In this document: one piece after another, positions 63,570-64,000 of the stretch
How positions within the stretch are numbered: position 1 is the first letter of the stretch
Layout of the letters: each line of letters starts with the position of its first letter
Source: Nocardioides hwasunensis
GTDB taxonomy: Bacteria; Actinomycetota; Actinomycetes; Propionibacteriales; Nocardioidaceae
Direction of reading: 5' to 3'
Assembly (NCBI RefSeq): GCF_014779665.1
Contig: NZ_JACXYY010000006.1
Coordinates: 186,001 to 250,000, forward strand
Length of the DNA stretch: 64,000 nt
The notes under the pieces: model-generated
Told to the model about the DNA's origin: nothing
Databases searched by the model: none
The model's input: only the letters and a program-made list of their open reading frames with translations
Position numbers and translations under genes: made by a program

Positions 63570-64000
63570 ATGACCCGTCGGGCCGCCCGCAGGGTCCCCG
63601 AGCTGGTCGCGCGTGCCCGCGAGGGCGATCCTGCCTCGGTGGCCCGCCTCATCACGCTCGTCGAGGATGGCTCACCGATGCTGCGCGAGGTGATGACGGC
63701 GCTGCGCGAGCACGCCGGGGGCGCTCACGTCCTCGGGATCACCGGACCCCCGGGGGTCGGCAAGTCGACCTCCACCAACGCCCTGGTCGCCGGCATGCGT
63801 CGCGCGGGCAAGAGGGTCGGCGTGCTGGCGATCGACCCGTCCTCGCCCTTCTCCGGCGGTGCGCTCCTCGGCGACCGGGTCCGCATGGGCGACCACGCCC
63901 TCGACCGCGAGGTCTTCATCCGCTCCATGGGCGCGCGCGGTCACCTGGGCGGCCTCGCCTGGTCGACCCCGCAGGCGGTGCGCGTGCTGGATGCGGCCGG
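63570..64000 (+). CDS. meaB: MeaB/ArgK-type G-protein chaperone, cut by window end
   Basis: The first 143 residues of a MeaB-family GTPase, still open at the window end. These proteins guard and reactivate B12-dependent acyl-CoA mutases and help load the cofactor. Walker A is GITGPPGVGKSTSTNAL near 57-72, followed by VLAIDPSSPFSGGALLGDRV and the family marks FIRSMGARGHLGGLAWST. The ATG at 63570 follows GAGG by five bases, 19 bases after the thiolase stop, so the two are an operon. Its likely clients are Ecm at 42 kb and any methylmalonyl-CoA mutase elsewhere. Confidence 0.93.
   Translation, partial: MTRRAARRVPELVARAREGDPASVARLITLVEDGSPMLREVMTALREHAGGAHVLGITGPPGVGKSTSTNALVAGMRRAGKRVGVLAIDPSSPFSGGALLGDRVRMGDHALDREVFIRSMGARGHLGGLAWSTPQAVRVLDAA

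Overview
The window is chromosomal DNA from a high-GC actinobacterium. Gene order (kgd with a DUF6104 partner; argS-lysA-hom-thrC-thrB-rho-rpmE-prfA-prmC-sua5-wecA-atp; a Scy/FilP-like coiled-coil gene beside epimerase, thiolase and meaB), frequent GTG starts and strongly G/C-biased third codon positions fit the Nocardioidaceae, most likely Nocardioides or a close relative. The genus is an inference from gene content. I saw no insertion sequence, prophage, CRISPR array or integrase.

Layout. 0-5 kb: a membrane protein, an Eis-like acetyltransferase, an MDR/SDR oxidoreductase pair and a TetR regulator. 4.8-8.8 kb: a DUF6104 protein and the fused 2-oxoglutarate decarboxylase/dehydrogenase Kgd. 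9-12.3 kb: a lipoprotein with an LCP-family protein, a secreted choice-of-anchor-type protein and tRNA-Arg(CCG). 12.3-24.3 kb: a thioesterase, then argS, the lysine/threonine genes, rho, rpmE, prfA, prmC and sua5. 24.3-33.9 kb: wecA, two small membrane proteins, the eight-subunit F-type ATP synthase operon and a DUF2550 gene. 34-46.5 kb: LacI regulator with divergent MFS permease, an ArsR-SRPBCC fusion, a SWIM/SNF2 helicase, cobalamin adenosyltransferase, a STAS protein, ethylmalonyl-CoA mutase, a D-amino-acid oxidase, a histidine phosphatase, a small Cys-rich protein behind a possible iron box, and a DUF952 protein. 46.5-56.7 kb: GH19 chitinase, NucS, a GNAT-MOSC fusion, a tandem 3-hydroxyacyl-CoA dehydrogenase, a VOC protein, a LAL-type LuxR regulator, a hydrolase, a CGNR regulator and an EamA permease. 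56.6-64 kb: AI-2E-type permease, Scy/FilP-like coiled coil, crotonyl-CoA carboxylase/reductase, methylmalonyl-CoA epimerase, a LamG-type secreted protein, acetyl-CoA acetyltransferase, and meaB running off the window end.

Functional themes. (1) An ethylmalonyl-CoA pathway set (thiolase, 3-hydroxybutyryl-CoA dehydrogenase modules, Ccr, epimerase, Ecm) with its B12 support (adenosyltransferase, MeaB-type GTPase) is spread over 41-64 kb. Three of its promoters carry 5-6-5 inverted repeats that could bind one regulator. (2) The rho gene at its usual actinobacterial position encodes a protein that keeps the RNA-binding fold but lacks the Walker A lysine, the catalytic glutamate of DERPEE and the R-loop lysine; it looks like a Rho that has lost ATPase function. 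I consider this the most unexpected observation. (3) At least thirteen genes have a TANNNT box 6-7 bases before the start codon, the layout of leaderless actinobacterial transcripts.
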